Shown here: in pieces, positions 24,001 through 31,624 of the stretch
How positions within the stretch are numbered: the first letter of the stretch is position 1
How the letters are laid out: the number at the start of each line of letters is the position of its first letter
Assembly: GCA_938041035.1 (NCBI GenBank)
Contig: CALHYX010000015.1
Span: 1-39,167 of the forward strand
Length of the DNA: 39,167 bases
Direction: 5' to 3'
Source of the DNA: an uncultured Acidimicrobiales bacterium
Lineage (GTDB): Bacteria; Actinomycetota; Acidimicrobiia; Acidimicrobiales; SHLQ01
Notes under the pieces: generated by a model
The model's input: only the letters and a program-made list of their open reading frames with translations
What the model was told of the DNA's origin: nothing
Databases searched by the model: none
Program-made: the position numbers and the translations under genes

Positions 24001-25512
24001 GACGCGGAGATCGCCGATGCCTACCTGCGCGAGGACGCGCTGTGGGGCGGCGTCGCCGGCTACGGGCCCCGCTTCGGCAACGGATTGACCGGCGAGATCA
24101 GCGAACTGAAGTCGTGGCTCGATGCCCGGCTCGCCTTCCTCGACGGGGCGATCAACGACTTCAACGTGTCCTACGCCTACTACGAGGGGTCGTTCACCGG
24201 GTTGGCCGACTTCGACACCGTGGCCGTCGACCATCGCAGCGTTACCGATGACGTGAAGCTCGACGTGCGCGACCGGGACACCGACTTCGGCCTGCGCTTT
24301 GACGCCTGTCTGTCGGTACCGGCTACCGGCAGCTACACCTTCCACGTCACCGCCGACGATGGGGCTCGGCTCGTAGTCAACGGCCACACGGTCATCGAGT
24401 TGGACGGCGTCGTCGCGGCCGCGCAGACCGGCTCCGGTTCGGTGGCGCTGACCGCGGGGGCGACCACGCGGCTCGGCGTCGACTACTACCAGTCCGCCGG
24501 TCCCTTTGCCCTCACCGTCGAGTGGGAAGGCCCGGGCCTGGTGCGCCGGGAACTGAACCCGTCGGACTGGACGGGTTGTCCGCTGCCGAACGATCCGCCG
24601 GTCCTCGACCCCCTGCCGGATCGCACCGATGCGGCCGGCGCCGCGGTCTCGGTTCCCGCGACCGCCTCTGACCCCGACGCCGATCCGCTGACCTTCGCCG
24701 CCACCGGGTTGCCGCCTGGCGTCGCCATCGACCCGGTGACCGGGCTGATCACGGGCGTGCCGCAGGAATCGGGCGTCTACGCGGTCAACGTCACGGTCGA
24801 CGACGGGTTTCAGGCATCGCGGTCGTGCCCCTGCACCTCCGGAACGGTCTTCACCTGGACCGTTCCCGTCGCCGCCCCACCGGCGGTGATTCTCAATGAA
24901 TGGAACGCGGTGGCGTCCGACAAGCTCCTGCCGGACGGCGATCCCTTCTGGGGTTCCGTGCTCGGCAACGGTGGCGACTGGTTCGAGTTGGTCGTCATCG
25001 AGGATCACACCGACCTGCGGGGGTGGGTGCTCGAGATGGGCGACTTCGACAACGATGATGCTGTTTTCGAGATCACCGACACGTTCGAGTTCGGAACCGA
25101 TGCCTTCCTCGGCGACCTCCGCTCGGGAACCATCATCACCATCTCCGAAGATCTGCCCGACGACGTGTCGTATGACCCGGTCGGTGGCGACTGGTGGATC
25201 AATTTTCAGGCCAACTCCAACGACGACGGTGCCTATTTCACCGCCGCGTCGCAATCGAACTTCGACACCAACAACAAGGACTGGCGACTGTGGATCCGCG
25301 ACGGGAACGGCGCGGTGGTCGCTTCGCCGACCGGTGAGGGGGTCGGTGGGCTCGGCGGGGTCGGGTCCGATGAGATCGGCGAGCTGGAGGACGACCCGTC
25401 GGCCGCCATCCTTCCGACATCGCTGTATGACGACGGCAACGACTCGACGTTCGGGAGTGCCAACGGATTCGACACCGGGTTCCAGGATTTCAGCCTGTTG
25501 CGAGTGCCCTAG
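21079..25512 (+). CDS. Large exported CotH-kinase protein with CSLREA, lamin-tail, PA14 and Ig-like domains
   Basis: This is a secreted protein of about 1477 residues. It starts with an Arg-containing n-region and a hydrophobic stretch ending VVAAAC, either a weak lipobox or a signal peptidase site. About 45-70 is a CSLREA-type segment (DCSLRAAVMEANA). About 70-350 are beta-helix repeats rich in GG and VTSG. About 380-490 is a lamin-tail domain (VISEFMASND, DWLELHN). About 550-590 is a CHB_HEX_C segment (IRYTTDGTEPT). About 655-1000 is a CotH domain (GIDIRGRSSASFPKKQYKIE, KEPDQF, DPVWDFDRGL). About 1033-1157 is PA14-like. About 1170-1265 is an Ig-like He_PIG domain. The rest is a second lamin-tail-like domain. 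CotH domains are atypical protein kinases; here it would act outside the cell. The ATG at 21079 is preferred over upstream GTG codons. The gene appears independent of the steroid operon. Confidence 0.87.
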   Translation: MMAFVLGLFRARSLAMVGFGVGLVVVAAACVPTADRSTAVDTFVDTVDVAPGDGVCADAAGDCSLRAAVMEANATAGVDEITLPAGIYSLTIAGAGEDGAATGDLDALESVYLRATGGLAVIDAGALGDRILDTHPGAGPIDLDGLVLTGGAADQGGAIRVGGGVVTARVEVEGNASSGAGGGVAVTSGIIDLAGASLHDNVAGAEGGALAVLGGVAWVENTTVSDNAALSGGGVAVTSGYAAVKYSTITANAGGGVDALGGTLSLTATIVADQAGGADCASAVSSEGYNADSDATCSFGPTDLSGQTVDLGPLQLNAGGDFPSRAPDGASPVVDAIADGVAECNVDGQFLADFRVDQNGGDRALDAGCEIGAVEVGSAPASVVISEFMASNDDTLFDEDGDAEDWLELHNVSGAPFDLTGWHLTDDAANLTKWALPTLILPADGRVVVFASNKDRTGAELHSNFKLSAGGEYLALTDPAAIVVDEFAPEYPAQTTDLAYGRVDDTSMIGFLAAATPGAVNSGEALSALIISEPSQLTDADLTVSISDVGNGRSGTIRYTTDGTEPTAASTEYTGPITVATSLPLRARNFDGVESGPEAGEVYTRVDAAVAATSSDLPIVVVDTFGQTIVDEPEIEASITVFDRVGGTASVAGSADYSGGVGIDIRGRSSASFPKKQYKIELHDAAGSDVDADLLGLGEEEDWILYAPGRFDRSMVANPFMQGLAADVGLTPMETQFIELYLNDGSGPVGADDYAGLYVLMENIKIGPERVDITKLSAGDIAEPEVTGGYLFNVDETDDDEYGFRTNSGFPNVGNPAVNLNIIRPKLDDLAPEQQTWFVDYINEFDDVLFGPDFADPDVGYRSYIDVPSWIDAHILKVLSKEPDQFRFSHYYSLDRGGLIRNDPVWDFDRGLRSDDPRVDEPAELFTSQRPIEFGWWGRLFQDPVFVNQYVARWNQLRTNVLDEPTLHATLDAYDAEIADAYLREDALWGGVAGYGPRFGNGLTGEISELKSWLDARLAFLDGAINDFNVSYAYYEGSFTGLADFDTVAVDHRSVTDDVKLDVRDRDTDFGLRFDACLSVPATGSYTFHVTADDGARLVVNGHTVIELDGVVAAAQTGSGSVALTAGATTRLGVDYYQSAGPFALTVEWEGPGLVRRELNPSDWTGCPLPNDPPVLDPLPDRTDAAGAAVSVPATASDPDADPLTFAATGLPPGVAIDPVTGLITGVPQESGVYAVNVTVDDGFQASRSCPCTSGTVFTWTVPVAAPPAVILNEWNAVASDKLLPDGDPFWGSVLGNGGDWFELVVIEDHTDLRGWVLEMGDFDNDDAVFEITDTFEFGTDAFLGDLRSGTIITISEDLPDDVSYDPVGGDWWINFQANSNDDGAYFTAASQSNFDTNNKDWRLWIRDGNGAVVASPTGEGVGGLGGVGSDEIGELEDDPSAAILPTSLYDDGNDSTFGSANGFDTGFQDFSLLRVP

Positions 25513-25513
25513 C

Positions 25514-25519
25514 TAGTTT
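25514..25519 (+). promoter_or_regulatory. Candidate -10 for a leaderless amidohydrolase transcript
   Basis: TAGTTT is followed by six bases and the ATG at 25526. There is no Shine-Dalgarno sequence between this hexamer and the start, which fits leaderless transcription. Confidence 0.4.
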
Positions 25520-25525
25520 CGGGGT

Positions 25526-26716
25526 ATGACGACCCTCGACCCTGACTTGTTCCTACCCGACCCGGCGGCCGTGGAGGTCGAATTCACGGTCATTTCGGTC
25601 GACGATCACGTGGTCGAACCGCCGCACGTGTTCTCCGAGTACATGGCGCCCGGCCTGCGCGAGCGCGGACCGCAGCTGATCGAGACCGATCAGGGTCATC
25701 AGGTGTGGTCCTTCGACGGACAGATCTACACCCAGGTGGGCATGAACGCGGTCGCCGGGCGACGACCCGAAACGGTGAAGCTCGAACCGTTTCGGTTCGA
25801 GCAGATGCGCCCCGGGTGCTACGACGTCGACGCTCGGATCGCCGACATGGACCTGGCGGGCATCTGGGCCATGTTGAACTTCCCGTCGCAGATCACCGGG
25901 TTCTGTGGTCGGGTGTTCGCCGAGGCGTCGGACCCCGAGGTCGGGCTCGACGCCACCCGGGCCTGGAACGACTGGTTGTTCACCGAGTGGTTCCAACCCA
26001 ACCCGGAGCGGATCATCCCGTGCGGCATCACGTTTCTGGGCGACGTCGAGGCCGCCGTGGCCGAAATCCACCGCAACGCCGACCGCGGGTTTGTGTCGGT
26101 CACCCTGCCCGAACGGCCCCAGCAGGTCGGGTTACCCAGCCTGTGGGAGCGGGACTTCTGGGATCCGATCATCGCGGCGTGTGCCGACACCGACACGGTC
26201 ATCTCGCTGCACGTTGGCAGCTCCGGACTGGAGCCCCACCCGGCGGGTTCACCCCAGCTCCAACTGGGCGCCACCCTGTTCGGGCAGCATTCCCTGGGAG
26301 CCTGTGCCGAGTGGCTGTGGTCCGAGTACCCCTTGAAGCACCCCGGCCTCAAGATCGCCATGAGCGAGGGAGGCATTGGCTGGGTGGCGATGCTGCTCGA
26401 CCGGCTGGACAACATCGTCGACCGCTCCGGCTACGGCCTGGGCTGGGATGTCCGCCCGGCCGACGTGTTGAAGCGCAACTTCTGGTTCTGCACCATCGAC
26501 GACCCCTCCACCATCGAAACCCGCCATCGGATCGGGGTCGAGAACATCTGCGTCGAGAGCGACTACCCGCACGGCGACAGCACCTGGCCGAACACGCAAC
26601 AGGTGATCCGCGACGCCTGGGGTCATATCCCGGCGAATGAGCTGCGGATGATGTGCAGCGAGAACGCCGCCGCCCTCTACCGCCATCCGCTGCCCGACGT
26701 GGTGCTGCCCCGCTAG
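25526..26716 (+). CDS. Amidohydrolase family 2 (TIM-barrel) metal-dependent hydrolase
   Basis: This 396-residue protein is of the amidohydrolase_2/ACMSD-like type frequent in actinobacteria. N-terminal ISVDDHVVEPPHVF holds the first metal-ligand region, with Asp-x-His in place of the usual His-x-His. Other barrel residues are seen in ISLHVGSSG, KIAMSEGGIGWV and the C-terminal ICVESDYPHGDSTWPNT, whose Asp is a typical metal ligand. Family members act as hydrolases or decarboxylases on cyclic acids and amides. The substrate cannot be assigned. It stands alone between the CotH gene and a convergent oxidase gene. Confidence 0.87.
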   Translation: MTTLDPDLFLPDPAAVEVEFTVISVDDHVVEPPHVFSEYMAPGLRERGPQLIETDQGHQVWSFDGQIYTQVGMNAVAGRRPETVKLEPFRFEQMRPGCYDVDARIADMDLAGIWAMLNFPSQITGFCGRVFAEASDPEVGLDATRAWNDWLFTEWFQPNPERIIPCGITFLGDVEAAVAEIHRNADRGFVSVTLPERPQQVGLPSLWERDFWDPIIAACADTDTVISLHVGSSGLEPHPAGSPQLQLGATLFGQHSLGACAEWLWSEYPLKHPGLKIAMSEGGIGWVAMLLDRLDNIVDRSGYGLGWDVRPADVLKRNFWFCTIDDPSTIETRHRIGVENICVESDYPHGDSTWPNTQQVIRDAWGHIPANELRMMCSENAAALYRHPLPDVVLPR

Positions 26717-26753
26717 TCCGTTCGGCCCTTAGCCGTAATGAGCACTGAGGCCG

Positions 26754-26794
26754 TTGCCGAATCGTGCGGCCGCGATCAGGGCCTCGCTCTCCTC
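26754..26794 (-). pseudogene. Duplicated remnant of the alternative-oxidase gene 3' end
   Basis: These 41 bases match 26836-26876, within the 3' end of the adjacent oxidase gene, at 39 positions. Read on the minus strand they encode EESEALIAAARFG like the live gene, then diverge to NGLSAHYG and a TAA stop at about 26729-26731. A weaker match (TCGGCCC and the stop region) continues beyond it. No start or upstream part of a second copy remains. Confidence 0.7.
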
Positions 26795-26822
26795 GGTGTT
26801 TTTGGGTCGGTTCGCTCGGCCC

Positions 26823-27503
26823 CTAGCTGTTCGGCTTGCCGAATCGTGCTGCGGCGATCAGGGCCTCGCTCTCCTCCTTGTGCAGGCGTTCGTCGTTGCC
26901 GATCGAGCGGAAGAGGTCGCCGACGGTGTCGTGGTGGCCGTAGTCGTCGGCGAACGCCGACACCCACGCGGTGTCGTCGAGTTCGGGATGGTCGGCCACG
27001 AACGTCATGTACTCGTGCTCGGCATGGTCCTCAAAGTCCGCGTTCAACCGGTAGCTCCACTTCGGGCTCACGGTGTAGAGCAACCAACTCACCTGGTAGT
27101 ACATGAACGCGATCAGCTGGGGGAGCAGTCGATCCCGCACGAGGGTGTGCCGGTGGCCGCTCGTGTGCAGCATCTCCTCCAGCACGAGCAGATGCCACTG
27201 TTCGTTGTCCTGCTGCGCCCGGACCGCAACCACCCGATCATGGATGTCCCGGGCAAAGCGGGGCGACTCCGACGTGTGGGTGATCGCGACATAGGCCACG
27301 TTCTCCCAGGCCTGATACGGCACGCGGGCAACGATCTCGAGCACCCGGTACTTCCGCAGCGAACCCGCCCGTCCGTACAGGGCATCCATCACGAGAAAAA
27401 GCGCCTTGGCGGCCCTCGAGTACGACCGCCGGGGGCGACGAAGGGTCGCCGCCTGACGCTGGCGGAGCTCGTCGGCCGGCTGGGGTAGGTAGACACGTCC
27501 CAT
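26823..27503 (-). CDS. PTOX/AOX-type alternative quinol oxidase (diiron)
   Basis: This 226-residue protein carries all six diiron ligands of the plastid-terminal-oxidase/alternative-oxidase family in order: Glu56 in YRVLEIVARVPY, Glu101 and His104 in DNEQWHLLVLEEM, Glu158 in FEDHAEHEYMTF, and Glu205 and His208 in GNDERLHKEES. LFLVMDALYGR and YTVSPKWSY also match PTOX. Such enzymes are interfacial membrane proteins that oxidise quinol and reduce oxygen to water without pumping protons. I chose the ATG at 27503, with AGAGGG six bases upstream, over the ATG at 27518. It is a single gene convergent with the amidohydrolase. Its 3' end is partly duplicated downstream. Confidence 0.85.
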   Translation of the reverse strand: MGRVYLPQPADELRQRQAATLRRPRRSYSRAAKALFLVMDALYGRAGSLRKYRVLEIVARVPYQAWENVAYVAITHTSESPRFARDIHDRVVAVRAQQDNEQWHLLVLEEMLHTSGHRHTLVRDRLLPQLIAFMYYQVSWLLYTVSPKWSYRLNADFEDHAEHEYMTFVADHPELDDTAWVSAFADDYGHHDTVGDLFRSIGNDERLHKEESEALIAAARFGKPNS

Positions 27504-27641
27504 GGCGGTCCCTCTCATCGGGAAATGGCATCGAAAATGGGTGGCGGTTCCTCCCGTTCAGTATGGCTGGGGTGGGCGGCGTCGCGGACGTAACAGTGGT
27601 CACGTCACGAGCGGTATCTGTCGGGTCGCGGGCGGCGAGGG

Positions 27642-27647
27642 TAGGTT
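27642..27647 (+). promoter_or_regulatory. Candidate -10 for a leaderless phosphatase-fold gene
   Basis: TAGGTT is followed by six bases and the ATG at 27654, with no Shine-Dalgarno sequence. The rest of 27504-27647, between the divergent oxidase and phosphatase genes, shows only a weak minus-strand CATACT (27560-27565). Confidence 0.4.
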
Positions 27648-27653
27648 TCGGGC

Positions 27654-29090
27654 ATGGATATCGAGGTCCTCGAAGCCACGTTGACCGCCGACACCGCACG
27701 CGTCGAGCTCACCGCCCGGCGGTTGGGTGAGGAGCGGTACCGGGTGACCGGCCGGGATGGTGCCTGTGAGTTCGTGCGCACGGCCGGCGGCTTCGAGACC
27801 GTCCTGGTCGAGGGGGTGGATCCCATCGGCGATCGGTCGACCGATCGGTTCCTCGGCGCCGAGGCGGAACGGTCGGCCCGGTTTCCCGCGCCGGAAGCGA
27901 ACGCCTACCCCTACGCCCGGGAGCGCATCGCTGCCTTCTTCGACCACCCCAACGCCCCGGACGTTTTCGTGGCCCGCACCGCGGCGTTTCACGTCCACGG
28001 CAACCTGGGCGAACACGGCAGCCTTGGCGCGGTGCAGTCGCGTGCGGCCTTTGTCGCAGGCGGCAAGGGCATCGCGACCCACGGGATCGTCGATCGGCAT
28101 CTCCAGGCGGTCGACATCGCCCCGACGATCGCCGCGGCGCTGGGGTGCGAACCCGACGGGGACGGTCGCTACCTTGCCGCCCAGGACGGCGTGGCCGATA
28201 CCCGGTTGCTCGACGGAAACCCGGCGCGCCATGTCCTCGCCTTCCTGTTCGACGGGTTGAACGCGAACCTTCTGGTCGAAGAGATCGAGGCCGGGAATGT
28301 GGCGACTCTGGGTGCGCTCGTCGAGCGCGGCACGTGTTACCGAGAGGGATCGATCGCCTCGCTGCCCTCGGTCACGCTGCCGAACCACACCACGTTGCTC
28401 ACCGGTCTGCACCCGGGCCATCACGGCGTGTTGAGCAACTCGTGGTACGAGCGCGATACGGATCGCACCCCGAACCTGCTCGACTTCGCCCAGATGCCCT
28501 TCGCCTGCAACCACCTGCTTCCGGGCGTCGAAACCCTGTTCGAAGCCGTCGCCCGGCACCGGCCCGGAGCCTTCACGGCAACCACCTACGAGTACGCCGA
28601 CCGAGGAGCCGACTGGTCGACGTGGGCGCAGTCGCGCGCCGGTGAACCGCTGTCGATGCTCCCGGCGAAGGATCGGCCGATACCCCATGCATCGCTCGAC
28701 TGGGTCGAGAACGAGCGGGGCTACCGCTTCCAGTCCCGCATCGATGCCAGCAGCACGAATCAGGCCTGTGCGTTGCTCGAATCCGGCGAGCATCCCACCC
28801 CGACGTTTCTGTGGGTGAACTACAGCCTCACCGACGAGGCCGGCCACCACGGCGGTCCCCACGGCGACGAGGTGCGCGCCGCGCTGCGCGACACCGATGC
28901 TCGGATGGGCGAGGTGCTGCGAGCCGCCGAACGGGTGGGGATCCTCGACGACACCGCCGTTTTCATGTGCGCCGACCACGGCATGGAACGCACCGACCCG
29001 GCGATCGTCGGCCACTACCGCGACGCCCTCGATGCCGCTGAGCTCGACTATCGCGACGTCGATGACGGTCTGATCTACGTCGATTCGTGA
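27654..29090 (+). CDS. Alkaline-phosphatase-superfamily phosphodiesterase/pyrophosphatase, apparently circularly permuted
   Basis: This protein has 478 residues. The metal and nucleophile motifs of type I phosphodiesterases appear in the second part: LAFLFDGLN near 197, SVTLPNHTTLLTGLHPG near 239-255 with the Thr nucleophile, NYSLTDEAGHHGGPHG, and CADHGMERTD near 441. The chain ends about 35 residues later. The segment that normally follows ADHG in this fold (HGNLGEHGSLGAVQ, then VDIAPTIAAALG) is instead found at about 113-165, in front of the catalytic core. The order therefore looks permuted. The GTG of the following P450 overlaps its TGA, so the two are translationally coupled. The substrate is unknown. 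Confidence 0.84.
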   Translation: MDIEVLEATLTADTARVELTARRLGEERYRVTGRDGACEFVRTAGGFETVLVEGVDPIGDRSTDRFLGAEAERSARFPAPEANAYPYARERIAAFFDHPNAPDVFVARTAAFHVHGNLGEHGSLGAVQSRAAFVAGGKGIATHGIVDRHLQAVDIAPTIAAALGCEPDGDGRYLAAQDGVADTRLLDGNPARHVLAFLFDGLNANLLVEEIEAGNVATLGALVERGTCYREGSIASLPSVTLPNHTTLLTGLHPGHHGVLSNSWYERDTDRTPNLLDFAQMPFACNHLLPGVETLFEAVARHRPGAFTATTYEYADRGADWSTWAQSRAGEPLSMLPAKDRPIPHASLDWVENERGYRFQSRIDASSTNQACALLESGEHPTPTFLWVNYSLTDEAGHHGGPHGDEVRAALRDTDARMGEVLRAAERVGILDDTAVFMCADHGMERTDPAIVGHYRDALDAAELDYRDVDDGLIYVDS

Positions 29091-30370
29091 GCGACCTTCC
29101 CATCATCGAACCTCGGCCGCCGATCGCCGACGCGTCACTGCCCTGGGATGTCGAGCTCGCCGACCCGGTCGCGGAGCTCGCCGCGGCCCGGGAGCGCTAC
29201 GGCGATACCTTCGTCGTCGATGGTGGGGGCCACCGCACGCTGTTCGTCTTCTCGCCCGTGGGCGTGCGCAGCTTCTACGCCCTGCCCGAGCGGGCGGCCA
29301 GCAAGGGCATCGCCGACTGGCAGATGTTGTTGCGCAAGCTGCCCGAGGAGTTGTTCGACGGCCGCCGCACCTTTCCGCACGACCTGTTCGGCCGCGACGA
29401 TGTGCGGGGCTATCTCGGGCACCTCGACGCCGCCATCGACGTGAGCCTCGATGAATTGGGTGCCGCCGGCCGATTTGAGGTGTTCGCGTTCTCCCGACGG
29501 CTCGGGCATCGGATGGGCCTGGCGGCGTGGGGTGGCGAGACCCCGGCATCCTCGGCGCGGTTCGAGCGGTTTGTGGCGGCGCTCGACGAACTCGACGGCA
29601 GCGACGCCTTCGTGCATCCCGACCGCATGGCCGCCGTGCAGGCGGGCGCCAAGCGCGCCGAGCGGGACGCGATGGCCGTGGTGGAGGTGTTGATCGCCGA
29701 GACGATGAACGAGCGGACCGAGGTCGAGTCGCCGGGGGATGAGTTCGCCCGAATCATCGAGCGCTGGGCCGATGTCGACGGACCGGATCGTGCGGTCGGC
29801 GTCGCCCGCGACGTCATCTTGTTGCACCTCGGTTCGATGTCGAACCTCTTCGCCGCCACCGGGTGGATGATCGCCCAGTTGCTGCTGCATCCCGCGGTTC
29901 TCGCCCGGGTTCGATCGGGCGAGGCGGGCCTGGCCGAGCGGTGCGCGCTGGAGTCGACCCGCCTGGGCCAGCGGTCGATCATGTTGCGAACGGTGCTCGA
30001 CGAGATCGAGATCGACGACGGCATCACGACGTATGCGGTCGCGCCCGGTGCGCAGATCGCCACCCTGCTCCCGCTGACCAATTCGTCGGCACTGCCCGAT
30101 CTGGCGGTCTATGAACCGGATCGGTGGGGGAGGCGGCGGTTGGTCGACGAAGCGCAGCTCGAAGCCCGCGAGCTGGTCACCACGTTTGGCCACGGCGAGC
30201 ACACGTGCCCGGCCCAGCCGTTCTCGCTGGCGGCGATGACCCGCACCGCCGAGCGGTTGATCGCCGCCTTTTCCCTGCGCCCGGAGTTCGATGGCATCGC
30301 ACCGCTTCCCGCCCAGATCGGTGGGGTGGCCCGCCCGGCGGCGCCGTGTTGGGTGGCCTACGAGGCCTGA
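29087..30370 (+). CDS. Cytochrome P450 with atypical I-helix
   Basis: This 427-residue protein has the P450 heme loop TTFGHGEHTCPAQPFSL, an ExxR motif in ALESTRLGQRS, and a YEPDRWG segment in place of PERF. The I-helix reads VILLHLGSMSNLFAATGW. It lacks the acid-alcohol pair (Asp/Glu-Thr) that delivers protons during oxygen activation, a change also seen in P450s that rearrange peroxides or use them directly. It might therefore not be an ordinary monooxygenase. The GTG start overlaps the phosphatase-fold stop (GTGA), and its end overlaps the convergent MFS gene by 13 bases. Confidence 0.83.
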   Translation: MSDLPIIEPRPPIADASLPWDVELADPVAELAAARERYGDTFVVDGGGHRTLFVFSPVGVRSFYALPERAASKGIADWQMLLRKLPEELFDGRRTFPHDLFGRDDVRGYLGHLDAAIDVSLDELGAAGRFEVFAFSRRLGHRMGLAAWGGETPASSARFERFVAALDELDGSDAFVHPDRMAAVQAGAKRAERDAMAVVEVLIAETMNERTEVESPGDEFARIIERWADVDGPDRAVGVARDVILLHLGSMSNLFAATGWMIAQLLLHPAVLARVRSGEAGLAERCALESTRLGQRSIMLRTVLDEIEIDDGITTYAVAPGAQIATLLPLTNSSALPDLAVYEPDRWGRRRLVDEAQLEARELVTTFGHGEHTCPAQPFSLAAMTRTAERLIAAFSLRPEFDGIAPLPAQIGGVARPAAPCWVAYEA

Positions 30371-31602
30371 GCTCGAATCGATGCGCCCGGTTCGGCCTCG
30401 ACGGCGAACGCGGCGATCAGCATCATGGTCGCGGGCAGGACGGACAAGATGAGCAGGGCGGGCCGATAGGACCCGGCGGCCGATTCCGTGAGGGCCAGGG
30501 CGACCGGCCCGACGGCCGACGATGCCACGCTGAACAAGGTGAGCAGGCCCTGGATGGAGCCGAGGTGGGTGGTGCCGTACCACGCGGGCAGGAGAGCAGC
30601 GCTGGTGGTGCGAACGGCGCCGCCAGCTGCACCGAGAACGACGGCGTAGATGAAGACCGTGGCGCCGGGTTGGACGACGGCGGCCAGGATGTGCGCCGTG
30701 AGCAACAGCGCCATTCCGACGGGCGGTAGGTAGCGGGTGGGGATGCGGTCGCTCAGGTATCCGATGCTGAGCCCCGCGAGGGTGGAGCCGATCACCTGGG
30801 GGATGAACAGGGCGGCGGCCGCGGTCGCGCTGAGGCCGGCGTCGCCGAGTAGATCGATCTGATGGAAGTTCAGCGCCGTGACCAACATGCTGGCGGTGAG
30901 GTTCACCGCAGCCAGAACCCAGAACGACCGGTTGCGGAGCGCCTGGGCCCGGGTGGCGCCCGGCGGCCCTTCGGGTGTCGGTGCCGGGTCCGGGCCCTCC
31001 GGTTCCGGCGCCGACGTACCGGCCGGTACCGAGCGAAGTCCCAACCACGCGATCGGGGTGACGGTGGCGGCGATGACCACGGCTGCGATCAGCCACGCCC
31101 GGCGCCAGCCCACCCCGTCGATCGCCACCGCCAGCAGCACGGGGACAAGCGCCATGAGCCCGCCGGCCACCGTTGAGAAGATGCCCAGAGCCGTGCCTCG
31201 GTTTTGGTGGAACGTGAGCGACACGGTCACCGTCGCCACCAGCGACAACGACCCCTGACCGAGGAGCCGGATACCGATGAAGCCGATCGCCAACCAGATG
31301 AGCCCGTTGACGGCCGACATGTTCACGAGTGCCAGCGCGAACAACAACCCGATCACCATCTGGGCTCGGCGCACACCGAAGCGGTCGACCAGCCCGCCGA
31401 TACCCGGCAGGAGGGTGGCGCCGGCGAGGGTGCCGACCAGATAGGCGCCGCTGACCTCGCCCCGGCTCAAGGCGAGGTCCTCGACGAAGTGGTCGATGAA
31501 GACCGATACGCCGATCGTTTGGCCCGGCCCGGTGAGGGCGGAGCTGAGGGTGGCCAGGCCCAGGACGAGCCAGGGCGCGGAAGGCCGGCGGGTCCCGGTC
31601 AC
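30358..31602 (-). CDS. Major facilitator superfamily transporter
   Basis: This 414-residue protein has about 12 hydrophobic segments in two halves. The loop 2-3 signature is GGLVDRFGVRRAQMVIG, its counterpart in the second half is IGYLSDRIPTRYLPPVG, and a long polar Pro/Glu-rich central loop separates the halves (SAPEPEGPDPAPTPEGPPG). It resembles the oxalate/formate-antiporter-like and monocarboxylate group. The cargo cannot be read. The GTG at 31602 is preceded by TAGCCT six bases upstream, so it may have its own leaderless promoter although it follows the helicase by 22 bases. Confidence 0.85.
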   Translation of the reverse strand: MTGTRRPSAPWLVLGLATLSSALTGPGQTIGVSVFIDHFVEDLALSRGEVSGAYLVGTLAGATLLPGIGGLVDRFGVRRAQMVIGLLFALALVNMSAVNGLIWLAIGFIGIRLLGQGSLSLVATVTVSLTFHQNRGTALGIFSTVAGGLMALVPVLLAVAIDGVGWRRAWLIAAVVIAATVTPIAWLGLRSVPAGTSAPEPEGPDPAPTPEGPPGATRAQALRNRSFWVLAAVNLTASMLVTALNFHQIDLLGDAGLSATAAAALFIPQVIGSTLAGLSIGYLSDRIPTRYLPPVGMALLLTAHILAAVVQPGATVFIYAVVLGAAGGAVRTTSAALLPAWYGTTHLGSIQGLLTLFSVASSAVGPVALALTESAAGSYRPALLILSVLPATMMLIAAFAVEAEPGASIRAQAS

Positions 31603-31608
31603 GTCGGC

Positions 31609-31614
31609 AGGCTA
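31609..31614 (-). promoter_or_regulatory. Candidate -10 for a leaderless MFS transcript
   Basis: On the minus strand TAGCCT is followed by six bases and the GTG at 31602. It lies in the 22-base gap after the helicase stop. No Shine-Dalgarno sequence is present. Confidence 0.35.
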
Positions 31615-31624
31615 GCCACTCAGG

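Noticed and set aside
21667..25254. 1195-codon minus-strand open frame opposite the CotH gene
   Set aside because: Its composition is that of a reverse-complement shadow, with no recognisable motifs, while the plus strand has a full set of domains.
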